A stretch of 64,000 bases of DNA from Bettongia penicillata ogilbyi (GCA_023548195.1 JAJHZJ010000043.1:1798891-1862890), one strand, 5' to 3'. Positions 31,645 to 43,079 are shown, counted from the stretch's first letter. Made by a program: numbers and translations. The notes: a model not told the origin generated them from the letters alone.

Positions 31645-32665
31645 TAGCCTCAAATCATCTCATTTATTTCATAGAATAAAGTCTTGGGTAAAGCCTGAGT
31701 CACTGCTCTGCCAATGTCTGCCTTTTCAAAGAGCAAAAATGGCTGGTCAGTGGCCTCCAAGGGATGCTCACTGCCATTCACCAAACAGGAGCCACCTTAG
31801 ATCCCTCCACAGGTGGGGCTGGGAGTGCTGGCAAACCAAGCCCTGGAGAGATGAAAGGCTTGGCAGGCAGCTGACCTAAAGGGGGTGATTATCTTGTTCC
31901 CAGAAGGATTTATCACATTACAAAGAGATTCAAAAGAGGATTTGTCTAGATTGCTGGTTACTTGCTATATGTGATTCCCAACTCAAAGTCCACAACCCAG
32001 AAACAAACTTCTTATACTCATTCTTACTCCTCCCCAACCCAGTCAGGAGGCACTAGCTCTGCCCTCTGAGTGCCCTGTAGTGCTTACGTGACTGGAATGA
32101 TTGGTGGGAATTGCAGATGGATTCAATGGATAACAAGTCTGACCTCCACGCACCTCACCACCCTCTCCTCAGGCAGACCAGAATGGCTGAGGCTTTGGAC
32201 AGCTCCAGAACCAGCAGGGGCAGACAGACTGTGTGATCAGGTCTTCCTTCTCCTACTTGTAAGCAGGTTATTTCTAGCTGATCCATTTACTTACCCCTTG
32301 GCCAATGGCATTAGTTAGATTTCCTAAGGTTCCTTGTCTTGGAGGGAGTTGCAACCCTCATCCAGAAGGGAGCATCCAAGCATCCCTCTGTTATATAATT
32401 TACTGACCTGGTGAGGGCATTACACCAAAAAGAATGCTTCCAATTTCCCGCACAACTCATCCTTAATTTGATTATTCCCATTGATGAAGCTCAACTGTTG
32501 ATATGTCCAACATTCTTCCTTTGATTTAACCTCTTAACTGTGGCTGTCCTCTTGAGAATGAGAATGAGCTGGACAAAATGCCAGTGAGTTTTACAGCATT
32601 TTGGGAAGAGAAGGGAAGGGAGCCTTGAATGGTGAGAAAATCAGTCATCTTATGGGGCCAAACCT
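31645..32665. other. Unassigned sequence
   Basis: No recognisable element or gene. Confidence 0.4.
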
Positions 32666-32669
32666 CCAC

Positions 32670-32860
32670 CTTTCAGAATCCCTGTGATTCAGAGTCAAAG
32701 GCTACCTTGGTGAAAACTCTTATCTCCCTCCTACCTCTCCTGACTCCCTCTGTGACTGTGAGAAAGCTACTTAACCTGTCCTGGCCCAATTTCCTCATTT
32801 GTAAAAATTGGGGTGTGGGGAGACTGTGATTGATGGACTCTCTGATCTACTGAACCCTCC
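32670..32860 (+). repeat. MIR-family SINE
   Basis: Sense MIR 3' half: 'gtgactgtgagaaagctact', 'taacctgtcctggcccaatt', 'tcctcatttgtaaaaattgg'. Confidence 0.7.
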
Positions 32861-32879
32861 TCCCATCTGCCTCAATCCT

Positions 32880-34990
32880 GTCTTTGCCCAGTGACTCTGA
32901 GGTGCTGTGCCTTCACTCTACTGTATCCTCTAAAAGCCAGTTTTAGCACTAATATCTTCCTTTCATATTTCTTCCACTTTTCTACACTTAAAGAAATCTG
33001 CCCCTGCTCGGAAGACTTCAGGGTCACCAGCTCCCAAACTGGATTCATCTTTTCTCATTCTCCGTACCCTTACACAAGGAGGAGCGGGAGGAGGAAGGAG
33101 GAAGGGGGGGTTCTCTGTGAAGCCCCTCATGGCCATTACCAAGATTTTCCCTCTGTCACTATCACCCAGCAGCTCTTCCTAGTGTGAAGCTCCCTCCATT
33201 CAAGTTATCACTCTGTCCAGATACTGGTTAGTATTACTCGCTGACCCTGAGATCACTTCTCCCAGATTGGACCTCCAGAACCTCAGTCTTTCTCTCCAGC
33301 TGAACCCTTACCACAATCCGCGGTGGAATATTCAAACATCCTGTCCCACCCTAACACCAGTTACCCAATTTCTTCCCCTCTGAACATTCTCATCTACCCT
33401 GTCCGCGGCCATCCCTAGGGATTCATTGTCCCTCATAGACCTTCTCCCTCCACTGGACTCTGATCTCCTGCCTTCTCATTCCCTCTTGCTTCTTTGTCCC
33501 CAAGATTATTCACTATATTCAATACGCCCCGCGGTCATTCCAGCCTTTTCTCTTCCCTGTGTCTCCCTTCCTTGCTCTTGACCCCACAGTAAACCTGTTT
33601 AACCATAAACTGTTTTCTGCTCTTGAATCCCTTGACCCTGGTCTTGTCCCTGCTGGATCCTGCCAACCTCTAGTCCTTGGTTCCCTCACTATTCAAGGTC
33701 TCTGCTTATCGACACGAGCAGCTGCATTCTTTTTGAGGCTGTCACACCACCATGCCAGGTTGGTCAAGGGAAAACATGGATGTTTTCTCATCTCAGCTTC
33801 GCCCTCACTGCTGCACAGCTGTGTGTTCATTCTGCCCTGATTGACTCCATCACAATCTTCACTGTGACTATTCCAAGCCTTCCTTTTTTGACACAGGACA
33901 GCTGCATCTGCCCTCCATATTCACTCAGTGAAGGTTACCTGAAGCACCTTAGTCTTAAAGAGAAAACAGAACTCTTCAGTTGGGAGCTTCCCTGTTGCAG
34001 CAACCCTATTGCTCATATATTCCGGAAACCTCCCTGGTTCTCTGCTTTCCTTGGTTACTCCTTGAAGATACTGATTCTCTTCTCCTTGTCAAAGCCCAAG
34101 CTTCTGCTTGTGTCTGGCCCCACTCCTGCCTCCTCTCTTTCTCTCTTACATTTAATCTCTAATTTTTGGATGCTCCGTCCCTCATGTGTGCCAATGCTCC
34201 TAGGTCTCTTTGTTCCTCTACCCACCCTGCAACCCTCTGTTGCTCTTCCCCAATGTCTCTCCTCTCTTCTCTAGCCACAGATCTGGGAAAATCGTCCTTC
34301 GCTCATCACCTCCACTGCTTCAGCACCCACTCATGCTTGGTCCCATGCAATGAGGCTCTGAATCCCACCTTCCCCATGGCACTGCATTTTTCAAGGTTAA
34401 CAATGATCTCTTGGAGGCTAAAACCTTTTTCTTAGTCCTGATCCATCTGGACCTCCCTGTACTTTGACACAGTTGACCACTACTCTCTTCTCCTTGTCCT
34501 CCCCCTCCTCCCTCCTGCCCCTCTTTCTCCCTTTCTTCTCCATATTCTCTGTTCCCTCAGCTATTAGGAAATTGCACTCTCCTGGGTTTCATCTCATTTT
34601 CTGAATGACATTTCTCAGACCTCTCTGAGGAGCCATCATCAATATCCCAGCACCTAAGGCAACTTTAGCCCAGGGCTCCGCCTTATGTTCATTCTTCTTT
34701 TTCTATATCTTTCCAGTGATCTCAATAGCATCCACTGGTTCAATGACAATCTCTGGGTAAATGAATCCAAAATCCACATTTCCAAGCCATGCTTCATTCA
34801 AGAGTTCAGTACCACATTCCCACTTTCCTACTGAACATTTCTACATAGTAAATTCATCATGTCCAAAACAGAGCTCATTACCTTTCTCCCTCTTCCCCTC
34901 TTCCAAATGTCCCTATTTCTGCCAAGGATGCCACCTTCTTTCCAATCAGCCAGACTTGCAACCTACCAGCACAAATAGATTTTGAGCCTC
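32880..34990 (+). mobile_element. L2-clade LINE fragment with RT remnant
   Basis: A C/T-rich sense-strand LINE of the same type as 7.38-8.64 kb. From about 34390 the RT is recognisable: a Lys-Thr-Phe-Phe-Leu...His-Leu-Asp-Leu stretch, a Phe-Asp-Thr-Val-Asp-His equivalent near 34465-34480 ('tttgacacagttgaccac'), Leu-Ser-Trp-Val-Ser-Ser-His near 34580, and Met-Ser-Lys-Thr-Glu-Leu-Ile-Thr-Phe at 34860-34886. 5' of this the resemblance is weaker. Stops and indels throughout. Confidence 0.65.
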
Positions 34991-35980
34991 AAATTTTGAT
35001 TTCCAAAAGGATTAACATATCACCTGGGCATTCAGAGTTCATTGGTAGCAGAATGTATATCATCATGAGATCATCAACTGATTTCCCCAAGGAGACCTGT
35101 TTTCACCTATAAGGCAATTTTCCCTCGTGGAATGGAGCAACGGTATTTATGGTGCCACCCTGGGCCAAGGCTTACATCACCCATCTTTGGTCCTGGGTCT
35201 TCCAGGCTTTCGGATACTTGTCTGCTCATCCTGCTCATTGGCAGTTCTCATCCCATGTAGCAAGAGGGATTAGTAACTTCTCCATGAACATATTTGAACT
35301 GGGTAATGATAGCAGCCAGGGAAGTGTTTTTCCTTTAAATGGAATATTTCACATTAGCCTTGGCATCCGTGCCCAGCTCTCAGTTACTGAAGGGAGAATA
35401 GAAAAGCAAAGAAACTCTACTCTCATGCCCTGGATTAGCTCTAATTGATTCTGGAGATTTGACTCCACAGTCCCCAAAGGTTAACAGAAGCAGACATGCT
35501 CCACAAAGAAATGATTCCTCTCTTCGTGGTCATAATAGCAGTGACATCACTAGGCACAAGTGTCCTTTTATCCTAGACAATCTCTATGTTGAATATAACC
35601 TCCTAAGTGGCCTTTATTTTGTTATCACTGGGCTCTTTAAATGTGTGGGCATGTTTAGTTATGAGTCAGTACTCACCATGTCCTAAGGGAGTGATTGGAC
35701 ATCCCTGGAGAGCTCCACCCTGTTAGTGCTGATGTGACATAACATGTACTAATGGGGGAGTCCATTCCATGGCTGAAGACCACTTTCAGGCTAATGTACA
35801 AAAAACACAATGAGCTGTGAATCTGATGACTCAGACAGCCCTTCCAGCTCCATCGAGCAATGCTACATGTTAGCAGGCATTTATTGCTTTTCTTTCGTGA
35901 GGTAGAACCCTTATAGTTGTGGTACAAATTGTAATAGGTTTAGAAGCAGGCAGTCTGGATGTGGATCCAGGTATTGCATT
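34991..35980. other. Unassigned sequence
   Basis: A kilobase of unique sequence with no repeat or gene call. Confidence 0.4.
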
Positions 35981-35984
35981 GTGG

Positions 35985-36070
35985 GGCAGGTTGACCTATT
36001 CAAGGTCACTCAGGTAGCACAAAGCAGAGCTGGGGTTTATGCTGAAGACTTCTGACCCCACCAATCAGTG
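35985..36070 (-). repeat. MIR-family SINE fragment
   Basis: 'ttcaaggtcactcaggtag', 'cacaaagcagagctggggtt' and 'gaagacttctgaccccacca' are the reversed MIR core. Confidence 0.55.
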
Positions 36071-36399
36071 GGAGGCAAAAAGCTATCACATTTCACTCCA
36101 TTCTAGACTTCAGGAGCTGAAAAGACTTGACTAATCTCCATTTCATAAGAATCAGAGCTTGCTTATCAGTTGTGTTTGAGGTTCCCAGAGGACTTGGCTT
36201 CTCTGGTTCCTCATTTATGAGGTTGGGATTCAAGGAAAGGTCAGAAGGTTCTACAGGCCCAACCTATAGCAATCACTTCATCCTAGGCAACCCATGCTAA
36301 TTGCCCCTGCTTGCAAAGTTCCCAAACTATGACCATCCTTGTCTCCTCTTCCAGCATAAACAAATAGGCATCTCTGGGTGAGCTCCTATCCCCATTATG

Positions 36400-36745
36400 G
36401 GGAGGTGACCAGGATGGGGGCAGGATCTGGAGTCCATGCCATGTGGGAACCAATTGCAGAAACAGGACTTGTTTAGCCTGGGGAAGACATCATAGCAGGT
36501 GGGCTTCATGAAAGTTGCCTTCAAATAGTTGAATGGAGATTACACAGAAGAGAAGAAGACAGACTTGTTCTGTTTTATCCCAGAAGGCCAAGCTGGGAGC
36601 AATGGGTAGAAGCTGCAAAGAAGCCACTTTAAGCTAGTGGTCTTCCTAGAAATTAGAGCATGGAATGAGCTTCTTCAGCAGATAATGAGCTCCTTGTCAT
36701 GGCCAGATTCTAAGAACAGGTTGGATGATTGCTCATCAGGGAATT
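36400..36745 (+). repeat. CR1/L3 LINE 3' fragment
   Basis: Sense CR1/L3 end: 'ctggagtccatgccatgtgg', 'cagacttgttctgttttatc', 'gggagcaatgggtagaagct', 'gaatgagcttcttcagcag', 'ggttggatgattgctcatca'. It runs almost up to the TTCC array. Confidence 0.8.
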
Positions 36746-36765
36746 TGTCATGAGAATTTGTCCCT

Positions 36766-36873
36766 TCTTCCTTCCTTCCTTCCTTCCTTCCTTCCTTCCT
36801 TCCTTCCTTCCTTCCTTCCTTCCTTCCTTCCTTCCTTCCTTCCTTCCTTCCTTCCTTCCTTCCTTCCTTCTTT
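36766..36873. repeat. (TTCC)n microsatellite
   Basis: About 27 tetranucleotide units with no obvious interruption. The coding frames across it translate as Leu-Pro-Ser-Phe repeats and are not genes. Confidence 0.97.
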
Positions 36874-37084
36874 CCCTTCTTTTCTACTCTTCTTTCTGTC
36901 TCTGTGTTTCTCTGTCTCTCCCTCTTCCTCTCTCTCTCTCTTTCTGACTGTCTGTCCCTACCCTGAGGATCTGGATTGTATTAGCAACCACTGAGGCCCC
37001 TCTGAATTGCTGTGATGCTGGCTGTGTTCATTAGTTCATCACAGCTCAGTACTATCTCCCTGCCTTCATCTCAATTTTTAAGAA

Positions 37085-37200
37085 CCTGTTAGAGTGGACA
37101 GAATGCTGGTCTCAGACTCAAGGAGTCTTGAATCTCATTCCTCTGTTCCATACTGACTGTTTGACCTTAGACAGGCTATTTCCATCCTTCAAAGCTCCAG
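37085..37200 (+). repeat. MIR-family SINE fragment
   Basis: Sense MIR: 'agaatgctggtctcagactc', 'cttgaatctcattcctct', 'tgtttgaccttagacaggct'. Confidence 0.55.
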
Positions 37201-37379
37201 ACAAGAGGCTAAGGAGCCCACAAGTTACAGAAGGGCTTCCCATTCTTATGGGCACAGGGAGTTTTCATATCATGAGTTTCCCACTCAGATGAAACCCTAC
37301 GTACAGAATCCCCCTTAGTCCAGAATGAAAGTATCCAGTGCACAGGAACTCCTGCAATGTTTTCACATCAAGTCAGATA

Positions 37380-37495
37380 GGGTGGCATCTTTATTTTAAG
37401 AGTTGATGAAATGGACCCTCAAGTCCATGAAATGACTTGCCCAGAGGCAGTGGTAGAACTGTCTCTCAAAACCAGGCTAATTCTTTCTGCTTTTT
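37380..37495 (-). repeat. MIR-family SINE fragment
   Basis: 'aatgacttgcccagaggcag', 'tggtagaactgtctctcaaa', 'ccaggctaattctttctgct' follow the reversed MIR order. Confidence 0.5.
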
Positions 37496-37849
37496 GAAGC
37501 TGCCTTAGTTCTGTAATTGTGCCTGCAGCTTCTCTCTGGCCTGTTTCCCCTTCTCACAGCCATGGAAGCTGGGTAGGGGAAGGCAGCTGGACGTGGAAAT
37601 ATGAGATTTCTGTGATACATCTGCCCTTGTCCTTGTGCTCCGGGACATGAAGTGAGCACACATGGGCAAGGCTACTTTCCTGGGGATGGAGGGTTGGAGG
37701 GGGTGGTCTCCAGGAATATTCTCAGACCATTTCTTAGCATATACAGAGAACCATGATGCAATTGATTTTTCCTCTGGGCTACAAGGAAGTGCAGGCCACA
37801 AATGGCAACTCCACCCACTCTAGGGATAATTATTATACAGGAATCAACT

Positions 37850-37930
37850 ACAGACAAACTTGGGAACCTCCCCTTGCCCAGTGTCACAAAGGGAGGATTC
37901 AAACCCAAGTCCCTCAGGCGAAGCTTGGGC
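37850..37930 (-). repeat. MIR-family SINE fragment
   Basis: 'cttgcccagtgtcacaaagg' followed by 'gaggattcaaacccaagtcc' is the reversed MIR core. Confidence 0.6.
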
Positions 37931-38580
37931 TTTTCTCACAGGAGTCTGGGTGAAGATACCCTTCTGTCTGGAGGCTGGGGCCCCACCTAAAGATGTTCAT
38001 ACCATTGATCTGCTTCAAAGGGGCTGACTCCCTGCACTGGGAAAGTATCTTTTTCACTCTGAGCTTAAATCAAGTGATGATTTTCTCAGAGAATCTGAGC
38101 TCTTTTTCTGGAAGTTGAAAATCCTATCAGTGCTGTGATTTATTAAGTGAGCGAGTGAGTGGAAATGAACAGCCTGGCACCGATTTGTCCCATAGGCAGC
38201 AAATGATGAAAAATGGTCCTTGCGTGCCTGGACGCCCTTGGGATGATTCCCCAACAAGGCTAGTTACTCCAGTGATGTTAGGTGAGTCAAATAATGGCGC
38301 CAGGCACAGAGGACTGGAGAAAACCAGTACTGGCCTGGGAGTGTAAGGTTGTAAGGGGTTAGAATTTGGACCCATGTGGAATCTGTGATGCTAACTGATC
38401 GATCTCCTGTTGGTAGGCATGAAAAAGGCATGGAAGAAATGTGTGGTTCAGTGGTAGGAGCACCCAGCAAGAAAGAAGGAGATTTGAGAAATAGCCTTGG
38501 ATCTGACACTCAGAAATTCAGAAGCTTTTAGAAAATGACTTTCCAAAAGTACAGAAATTCAGAAATAAAGTGTCAGAAAG
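37931..38580. other. Unassigned sequence
   Basis: No gene or repeat recognised. Confidence 0.4.
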
Positions 38581-38584
38581 GGCG

Positions 38585-38831
38585 TCAGCAACCCCTAGAC
38601 CAACCTCTAACAGACCAAGATTTGCCACTATAACATTCCAAGTGGATTTTCTGGGATTCAGTTGAATACCTCTCATAAAGAGCAACTCACCACTACTTCA
38701 GACAGCTCATTCAAATGTAGTAGCAGCCCTAATTGTTCAGTAATTTTCCCTTCTATCAAGATGAACTCTACCTGTTTCTGACTTGATCCCACCGTGATCT
38801 GTTCTGCCCTCTAGGACTAAGTAGAACCAGT
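38585..38831 (-). repeat. CR1/L3 LINE, part 1
   Basis: Reversed CR1/L3 words: 'accactacttcagacagctc', 'agcagccctaattgttcagt', 'gttctgccctctaggactaa', 'gtagaacca'. It is interrupted at about 38831 and resumes at 39336. Confidence 0.75.
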
Positions 38832-39335
38832 TGTAATGTTAATACAAGGTTAGTGGTGAGTGGGATGGGAAAGAATTAAAGATCTTCTCCACCCATTAAT
38901 AGGCCTCAATACCTTTTGTTAATTTTCACCTAGGTACTAGGTCAGAGGGCCCTGCCCCCCTACTCTGAAAAGTGTATAAATACTCTGAGGTGAAGTTTTA
39001 CTTTGAGGTTTACTCACTGGAAGTATTTGTTTGGCCAGATGAGACTCTGGACAGACACTAAGGAGGCCCCAGCTTTGAAAACCCAGATGTTGTTGCTTCT
39101 CTGGTAACTATTTGTGTATGTCATAGTCAGACAGTCGGATCTGTCTGTTGATGTGTGATGTATGTATTGCTTATGGTCAAACAGTTGGAAGCCCTGTTTG
39201 TTGTTCTTTATTTCTCTGTATTTTGTCTGATGTTCAGGGTGCTGATATTTTCCCCTGAACTAAGTGAATGATACATGTGCTTTATTAAAGTAAATTGTTG
39301 CCCTCTTAAAAATTGCTTTCTTTTAGAAAAGCAGA
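38832..39335 (+). mobile_element. LTR-like insertion in CR1/L3
   Basis: A block of about 500 bp interrupts the CR1/L3. It carries a TATA-type box (38975-38982, 'tataaata') and a poly(A)-type signal ('attaaa', 39284-39289) about 310 bp downstream, the arrangement of a solitary LTR. The flanking CR1/L3 words 'aagtagaac' and 'aagcagac' may be its diverged target duplication. No coding sequence is present. The class is uncertain. Confidence 0.45.
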
Positions 39336-39650
39336 CCTAAGAACCTCCACAGCAGTCCCTCTTTTGTATGTTGGGGTCATTGTTGATCCTTACTGGTTTT
39401 GTATGACAGCCTTTCAAAGACTTAACACTCTTTTTTCCCTACCTCCCCCCATCTACACTTTCAGGCATAATAGCCTTGGTTCATTCAAACAATCTGTATT
39501 TCACTATGAAATGGTCTCCAGTGTGTTCCCAATCCCAACTACCTTCCTAAGAATGTACTCCAGCTAGTTAATGTCTGTCCTTCCTAAAATATGGCACCCA
39601 CAAGAGAACACAAAATGCCAGAAATGACTAGACCAGACTGACTGCTATGT
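39336..39650 (-). repeat. CR1/L3 LINE, part 2
   Basis: Continues the same copy: 'gtatgacagcctttcaaaga', 'aatgtactccagctagttaa', 'tgtctgtccttcctaaaata', 'tggcacccacaagagaacac'. Confidence 0.8.
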
Positions 39651-39905
39651 ACAGAAATATTAGGACAGCTCTTTTTGTGGTGGGAAAAAAAGTGTGAACT
39701 GAGGGGTTGCCCTGCAATTAGGGGCCAGATGAACAAGTTATGGTAAATGTATGTCATGAATGTTATTGTGATATCAGTGATGAAGACATGATAAAGAGAA
39801 TGGTTTCAGAAAAACCTGGGAAGACTTGTATGAACTGATGCATAGTGAATGAGTAGAACTCAAAGAATAATGACAATAACGTTGGGAAAACAAAAATAAC
39901 AATGA
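39651..39905 (+). mobile_element. L1 3' ORF2 fragment
   Basis: Sense L1 carboxy-terminal words: 'gacagctctttttgtggtgg', 'gaacaagttatggtaaatgt', 'aaaacctgggaagacttgta', 'tgaactgatgcatagtgaat'. It interrupts the CR1/L3 copy, which resumes at 39906. Confidence 0.85.
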
Positions 39906-40600
39906 GGTTGTCTACTCATCCCAGCTACATTCTCAGATCATATTGGCATTTCTAGCTGTTCTCCTACTCTGCCAGGTTATGTTGACCTTTGACCTTCTTG
40001 TCCACAAAGATTCCAGTCTCTTTCATCTAATGACCATCTAGCCATGCTTCCTTGCTGTCCACTTGCAAAGTGGATTTCTGGAACTGGAGCAGCACTTTTC
40101 ATTTGTCCACTCTAAATAACATCTAATTAAATTTAGACCAAAGTCCTAGGCTGTAAATATCATTTTGGAAATGAGCTCTTGAATTTGTCATATAAGCTGC
40201 AGCCCTAGTTTTGTGTCTTTTGCAAAACCAATTAGTCTATTATCTTAGCTTCCATCTAAACCATTAAGAAAATGGTTGAGGGCCAAGACTTCATTTCTGT
40301 GCACATTCTTGGAAACCTTCTTCTAAGTTCACAATGGTGCATTACTGATTACTCTTTGTGTAATGTTATTCAAGTAGCTCAAAATTCTCCTGACTTTTGG
40401 TCTCATTGCGTCTGCCTCTCTTTACCTTTTCCATAACATAGCCTAGGAGACTTTGCCAAAAGTTTAGTCACCATCTATGAATATTGAATCTGTGGTAGTC
40501 CCCTGATATGTCAATAAAATAAGATTTCTTTAAAAGGAAATAATATTAATACAGCATGATCTGTTCTTGAAGAAGAGAAACTATCCTGTACTTTTCTTCA
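39906..40600 (-). repeat. CR1/L3 LINE, part 3
   Basis: Reversed CR1/L3 continues: 'ccttcttgtccacaaagatt', 'ccctagttttgtgtcttttg', 'attactctttgtgtaatgtt', 'gactttgccaaaagtttagt'. Total CR1/L3 across the four interrupted parts is well over 1 kb. Confidence 0.8.
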
Positions 40601-40604
40601 TATC

Positions 40605-40690
40605 CCCACTACTTTGGGGATGCCAGCAATACTTTGTACAATACCCAGCACATAGAAGTCACTTAAAATGTTCATTAACTGGCTGACTGA
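40605..40690 (+). repeat. L2 LINE tail
   Basis: 'ttgtacaatacccagcacat', 'agaagtcacttaaaatgttc', 'attaactggctgactgatgg' is the L2 3' end. Confidence 0.65.
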
Positions 40691-40699
40691 TGGACTGAA

Positions 40700-40844
40700 T
40701 GGTCACTGCTTGAATGGTTGCAGATGGATGGGCATCCTAATGGGTAGAACTGTGAATTTGGTTTGGCAAGCAATTTGTAATTATACTTAAAAAAGTGAGA
40801 GGTACAAATACCCTTTGAACTAGCAATTCCATTGCTAGGAATAT
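40700..40844 (+). mobile_element. L1 ORF2 3' fragment, left piece
   Basis: Sense L1: 'gtttggcaagcaatttgtaa', 'accctttgaactagcaattc', 'cattgctaggaat'. It is interrupted by the SINE that follows. Confidence 0.75.
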
Positions 40845-41102
40845 GTTGTTGATCCATTTTTCAATCGTGTCTAACTCTTCATGACCCCATTTGGGTTTTT
40901 TCTTTTGCCAAGACATTAAAGTGGTTTGCTATTTCATTCTGTAGCTCAATTTTACAAATGAGAAAGCTGAGAGAAACAGGGTCAAGTACCTAGAATTACA
41001 CAGCTAGAAAGCGTCTGAGGCCAGATTTGAACTCAAGACAATGAGTCTTCCTGATTTCATGCCTGACATTCTATCTACTGTTCCATCTAGATGCTACCTA
41101 GA
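40845..41102 (-). repeat. Marsupial tRNA/MIR-core SINE with target duplication
   Basis: The reversed complete SINE runs from 'tcgtgtctaactcttcatg' through 'catttgggttttttc', 'ttttacaaatgagaaagctg', 'agaattacacagctagaaag', to 'gttccatctagatgctacct'. The 9-bp repeat taggaatat sits at 40836-40844 and 41103-41111, marking the insertion site in L1. Confidence 0.92.
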
Positions 41103-41142
41103 TAGGAATATCCAAACTGACAAAAAGCAAGGCTCACCACAT

Positions 41143-41930
41143 TTAACAGCAAGCAAAGTAGGATCTTTTGCTGTTTTTCTGGATTGAGTTTTAGTCATTC
41201 AGACGTATGTAAGCATCTGCTGCTGTGATCAAATCACATGTGTGCATGTGGACTCTAACCAATCAGAGACTGAGTAGAACTGTATATAAAGAGAGAGTCA
41301 GTGTTGAGAAATTAGATATGAAGAAAACTAACATTGAGAAGAAGAGAGCTAAGAGGAGACCTCTGAGAGCTGGGAGAGAGAGGAGACCTTGAAGAATGAG
41401 AGAAGAGAGCTCTAATGGCGGAGATTTGCTGAAGGAGCCTCTGAACTTTGAAAATGAATGGAGCTGTAGGGCAGAAAAAATGAGAAGGAGGTTTAGTCCC
41501 TTAGGAGAACTATTAAAGTGAACTAAGCTGTTAACACAAAGCTTCTGGACTTTGGAGGTGAACTGAGATGATGGTGCTGGTAGTTTTTGTTAGGATTGTT
41601 GTCCTGTTGAACTTTTTTTTCCCAGAGGCAAAAGCTCAGTCCCCCTGAGCTCAGACATGGAGCAGAAGCAGAGAGCTGCCTATGTGTGAATCTAGGTGAG
41701 AGTCAGGAGTGGTCAGCCCATAGAGGAAGAGTCATGGGACTTGTAAGTCAACCTCCAGTCAAGGTGAAAGAAGACTGTACTTGGATGCTTGGTATTGAGT
41801 AAGGACGTTGCTATGAATGTGATGCTTTACCTTATTGAATAATATTTAGTTTATTGTTGAATAGAGAGTTCATTATACTATGTGGTTAGACCCTTGAAAT
41901 TATTCACAGCAGCAGATGTGCTGCTGTGAT
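41143..41930 (+). mobile_element. LTR-like block in L1
   Basis: The L1 3' sequence stops at about 41142 and resumes at about 41935. The insert carries a CCAAT-type box ('accaatcagag', 41259-41269) and a TATA-type box ('tatataaagag', 41283-41293) about 15-20 bp further on, as in an LTR promoter, followed by GA-rich sequence. No pol or env-like frame is present. A 12-bp direct repeat, tgctgctgtgat, occurs at 41218-41229 and 41919-41930, so the exact borders are uncertain. Confidence 0.45.
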
Positions 41931-42335
41931 TGGCCCTACATGATGCAGCAAAATCTTTATAGCAGCACATTGTGTGGCAGCAAAAACTGGAAACAAAGTT
42001 TATGTTCATTGATTAGGAAATGGCTAAAACTGTCACAGTCTGTGCACTGAATGGACCATTACAGTGCTGTCTGTGATTCATGTGGAGAAGTATGGGAAGA
42101 CTTGTATAAACTGATGCAAAGCAGGGTCAACAGAAGTAGGGAAACAATATGCGCAGTGTCCATACCAATGGAAATGTAGTGGACAACAGTAACAAGACAA
42201 TAGACACTGAGGGATGTAAAGTTAGGAAAACTAACATTGCCTGAAGGAAGAGATAGCATGTGCCCCTCCCCTCTCCTCTAGTCCTCTGGATTTCCCATGT
42301 GCACCCTCACTACAATCACACACATTCACACCCAC
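41931..42335 (+). mobile_element. L1 3' fragment, right piece
   Basis: Sense L1 carboxy-terminal coding words and 3' UTR: 'tctttatagcagcacattgt', 'aaactggaaacaaagtttat', 'gggaagacttgtataaactg', 'acaatagacactgagggatg'. It continues the copy at 40700-41142. Confidence 0.8.
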
Positions 42336-42439
42336 ACACGTGCACCACTGCCTATAATGTTAGACTCTTTCAGTGTTGGTTAGCTTTAATGATATGTCTT
42401 TCGAAGGTTTGAATTATTGATTTTTATTCTTCTAAGATG

Positions 42440-42640
42440 AAGGAGACATTAAATGAATCAACAAACACTTATTAGATATTGGCTTGCTCTGCTCTAGGCA
42501 CTGTCAAAGAACCCACAGCCAAACATGCCCTGCTCTCAGTGAGGAGGCTATTCCAACATTCTAGGCAGGAGCCATGAAGTGAGCAGCAAGCACAACCAGC
42601 ACCACTCCTGCTGCAGGAAGGGTCACAAGAAAGGGTGAAT
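42440..42640 (-). repeat. L2 LINE tail, reversed
   Basis: 'tcaacaaacacttattagat', 'ctctgctctaggcactgtca', 'tgccctgctctcagtgagga' match the reversed L2 tail with decay. Confidence 0.6.
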
Positions 42641-42659
42641 ACTATCGCTAAATAATAAA

Positions 42660-42890
42660 GACAGCCAGTTAAAAAGAATAACAATCGCTAGCATTTATAT
42701 GGTGCTTTAAGGTTTGCAAAGCACTTTACAAATATTTCCTCATTTGATGCTATAGAAATCCTTGGGGGATAAGTGCTATTATTATCTCCATTTTACAGAA
42801 GAGGAAACTGAGTCCAAGAGAGGTAAAATAACTTGCTTGTATCAAGTGGGATTCTAGCTCAGGTCTTCCTGACTCTATATCTATTGTGCA
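42660..42890 (-). repeat. MIR-family SINE
   Basis: Well preserved reversed copy: 'tagcatttatatggtgcttt', 'aaggtttgcaaagcacttta', 'attatctccattttacagaa', 'gaggaaactgagtccaagag'. Confidence 0.9.
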
Positions 42891-43079
42891 AACCTCATTG
42901 TAAACCTCCATCATTAGAAAGGAGGTGGAACCTTTGATAGATGTAGAGGATTTGGGAGGAGGTATTTTGGGGGTCAAGAGACAATGATGGAGTCATGGGG
43001 CCACCAAGTTCCATTCTAATTGTCAGACTCTCTGATTCAGTGATGACCAGGCTGTATCTACTAAAAATGTTCTGAAGTC

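Noticed and set aside
33780..34274. 164-codon plus-strand frame
   Set aside because: It lies in a C/T-rich L2-clade LINE relic. C/T-rich DNA is poor in stop codons on this strand, and no motif is present in this frame.
36725..36994. Leu-Pro-Ser-Phe-repeat open frame
   Set aside because: Pure translation of the (TTCC)n microsatellite.
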